DNA from: DATGIQ01 sp035295665
GTDB taxonomy: Bacteria; Planctomycetota; Planctomycetia; Gemmatales; Gemmataceae
Length of the DNA: 16,433 nucleotides
Assembly (NCBI GenBank): GCA_035295665.1
Contig: DATGIQ010000112.1
Coordinates: forward strand, 1 to 16,433
Direction: 5' to 3'
The number at the start of each line of letters is the position of its first letter. Within the stretch, counting starts at the first letter, position 1. Below are positions 15,020 through 16,433 of the stretch, one piece after another. The position numbers were made by a program, and so were the translations under genes. The notes below the pieces were generated by a model that was not told the origin of the DNA, did no database searches, and saw only the letters and a list, made by a program, of their open reading frames with translations.

Positions 15020-15632
15020 AATATCGCGAACACGAACGTTCCAGCCCTGCCCGATCCGCTCGCGCTGTTGCCGGCTCTGCAGTAGCCGAATCGAGTATGG
15101 ACTCCCGACGGCATGCCGGCACACAACCTCAACTGGTCCCGAGACGATAGTTACGGGGCCAGCAAGGGCACGCTGACCTTGAAGCCAGGAACGTATCCAG
15201 GGGGAATCAGTGCCAGCGGTGGCTCCATGGTTCTCCAGCCCGGCATTTACTACATGACCGGTTCGTGATTGTCGCTTACCGGAACGGCCAGCATCTCGGT
15301 GTCCGGTCCTGCGAGTCAGGACCGGTTCGGTGAGTCTGACCCCGCCCACCTACGGAACCCATCCAGGCGTCGTCGCTTTTCAAGATTGCAACAGCAGCAC
15401 CCGCAAAGACATGCCCGGCAACGGCAACCTCAAGATTACCGGCACGATTTTCACGCCGGCCGCCCCGCTCTCCGTCCAAGCCAACAACAGCGATAAAACC
15501 GACAGCGGCATCTCCAAGGACAAGATAGGCTCCCAGATTGTCGTTAATAATCTGTCGGTGTCCGGCAACGGCGGTTTCAGTGTTAGCGGCCGAGGCGGCA
15601 CGCCGGTGCGGGTCATCCAATTGATCGAGTAG
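15020..15632 (+). pseudogene. decayed TadG-like pilus/secretion gene, C-terminal part
   Basis: The reading frame beginning about 15020 gives NIANTNVPALPDPLALLPAL, a TAG at 15083-15085, then TLTLKPGTYPGGISASGG and MVLQPGIYYMTGS, a TGA at 15266-15268, then LSLTGTASISVSG. The frame then shifts, and from 15330 it reads VSLTPPTYGTHPGVVAFQD, GNGNLKITGTIFTPAAPLSVQ and IGSQIVVNNLSVSGNGGFSV, ending VRVIQLIE with TAG at 15630-15632. Together these parts follow the order I know for the C-terminal portion of planctomycete TadG-like proteins, but a segment of about 25-30 residues between VSG and LTPPT is missing. The TGA could be a one-base change of GGA (Gly). The 5' limit is unclear. I infer an inactivated gene; the last 100 residues remain open from a GTG and could in principle still be made. 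Confidence 0.65.
15303..15325. repeat. perfect hairpin at the deletion junction
   Basis: CCGGTCCTG (15303-15311) and CAGGACCGG (15317-15325) are exact inverted repeats separated by CGAGT. The hairpin falls where the TadG-like frame shifts and the missing segment would be. No T-tract follows, so it is not a typical terminator. Confidence 0.6.
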
Positions 15633-15679
15633 CAGCCCAAGGGCTTCCGGGATGTCTCAAACGGACAGGAGAACGCGCG

Positions 15680-16180
15680 ATGTTTCTACCGCTCGATACT
15701 CGGAATGACCACGGCCGGATCTCGAAGAAGGAACGGCGACGGGGCGCAGCCGTGGTTGAGCTGGCGGTCCCGCTGCCATTCCTGTCATTTATCTTCCTTG
15801 CCTGGGTCGATTTCGCGCGGATTATCTATTACACGATTGTCATCGACAACTGCTGCCACAACGCCAGCATCTTTGGCAGTCAAACGTACGACAACCAGAA
15901 CCAGCAGTGGATCGGGAACGTCCAATATTGGCAAGGTCCAAGCAGCCAGATGATCTCGACGGAGCAAGCAGCCGCCGACGTCGACGGCACCAACCTTTCT
16001 CCGGTGCTGACCGCAAGCAACGTGTCCGTCACCGCTGGGCAAGATGCAAACGGCAACGCGATTAATACCGTGACCATCAAGTTCACATTCACCACGATCA
16101 CGCGCTTTCCGGGCCTGCCGTCGTCGATCACAATTGAGCGAACGTCGCAGGTGCGGGTGGCACCGGCGACTCCCAAATAG
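15680..16180 (+). CDS. TadE-like pilus assembly protein
   Basis: Encodes 166 residues. After a basic N-terminus (KKERRRG, 16-22) comes the TadE-type segment GAAVVELAVPLPFLSFIFLAWVDFARIIYY (22-51), with the conserved Glu27 and one transmembrane helix (about 26-47). The C-terminal part (about 60-166) is extracellular or periplasmic and ends in alternating beta-type residues (VTIKFTFTTITRFPGLPSSITIERTSQVRV). TadE-like pseudopilins act with TadF/TadG in Flp/Tad-type pili. AGGAG at 15667-15671 lies eight bases before the ATG at 15680. The pro-pilin-like cleavage and processing are inferred. It begins 47 bases after the TadG-like remnant, so the remnant may be its former partner in an operon. Confidence 0.85.
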   Translation: MFLPLDTRNDHGRISKKERRRGAAVVELAVPLPFLSFIFLAWVDFARIIYYTIVIDNCCHNASIFGSQTYDNQNQQWIGNVQYWQGPSSQMISTEQAAADVDGTNLSPVLTASNVSVTAGQDANGNAINTVTIKFTFTTITRFPGLPSSITIERTSQVRVAPATPK

Positions 16181-16329
16181 CCAGCACAGGCACCGGCACC
16201 CGAGGCACAAACCTCATTCAGAAGGTGTGAGCTATGCTTTCGTAAGGGCTCCGCTTGCGCGGTCGTGGGAATTGTATCGGCCGGCTGGAGGCACAGTCGG
16301 ATCAGGATAAACCGGAACTAGGAAAAGTA

Positions 16330-16433
16330 ATGCGGCGGCGATGGGGCGTCTGGCTATTGGGGATAGGCTGGCTCTCCGCACTGGGTGCGGGGGAATGGAA
16401 GCTTCTCCACTACGAGTTCACCGCCGGAGTCCC
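16330..16433 (+). CDS. start of a secreted or membrane protein, cut by the window end
   Basis: From the ATG at 16330 the frame stays open to the end of the window (34 complete codons). The sequence MRRRWGVWLLGIGWLSALGAG gives a basic start and a hydrophobic segment, consistent with a signal peptide or membrane anchor, followed by EWKLLHYEFTAGV. AGGA lies six bases before the ATG. It is on the same strand as the TadE-like gene, about 150 bases downstream. I cannot assign a family from 34 residues. Confidence 0.55.
   Translation, partial: MRRRWGVWLLGIGWLSALGAGEWKLLHYEFTAGV

Overview
The window looks like chromosomal DNA of a GC-rich planctomycete, probably of the Gemmatales/Pirellulales type. 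The evidence is the gene content: a PVC-type cytochrome c/propeller protein, a YTV-repeat secreted protein, a DUF1571 protein, a bacterial beta-RFAP synthase and a planctomycete-style TadE gene beside a TadG-like remnant. No rRNA, tRNA, CRISPR array, phage or transposase gene was seen. All assignments come from reading the sequence and remembered family motifs; no database search was run.

Layout, left to right. At the left edge the minus strand carries what looks like the C-terminal part of a Uma2-family protein with no N-terminal part in the window. Next is a minus-strand beta-ribofuranosylaminobenzene 5'-phosphate synthase (tetrahydromethanopterin biosynthesis), with a perfect TATAAT so close to its ATG that a leaderless mRNA is likely. 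Divergent from it are a secreted DUF1571 protein and a coiled-coil protein on the plus strand. A hairpin terminator separates these from a convergent Cys-rich YTV-repeat secreted protein.

The centre (4842-9527) is one 1561-residue exported protein. It joins a polysaccharide-deacetylase-like domain, FG-GAP/VCBS-like repeats, a PVC-type beta-propeller, a HEAT-repeat region and a C-terminal cytochrome c. A small proline-rich secreted protein is transcribed divergently from it.

From 10333 to 13096 two minus-strand genes form a pyrimidine/hydantoin catabolism operon: dihydropyrimidinase followed by a PreT-like Fe-S/FAD/NAD(P) subunit. The expected FMN partner PreA is not in the window. A palindromic intergenic repeat follows, then a two-gene minus-strand unit: an exported beta-carbonic anhydrase and an uncharacterised Cys-containing protein with an Ada-like motif.

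The right end (about 15020-16433, plus strand) is a pilus/secretion (Tad-like) remnant. It holds a decayed TadG-like gene with two in-frame stops and an internal frame-shifting deletion that coincides with a perfect hairpin, then an intact TadE-like gene, then the start of another membrane or secreted protein that runs off the window. I did not find a clearly new multi-gene system. The most noteworthy items are the deacetylase-cytochrome fusion, the leaderless beta-RFAP synthase and the decayed TadG-like gene.
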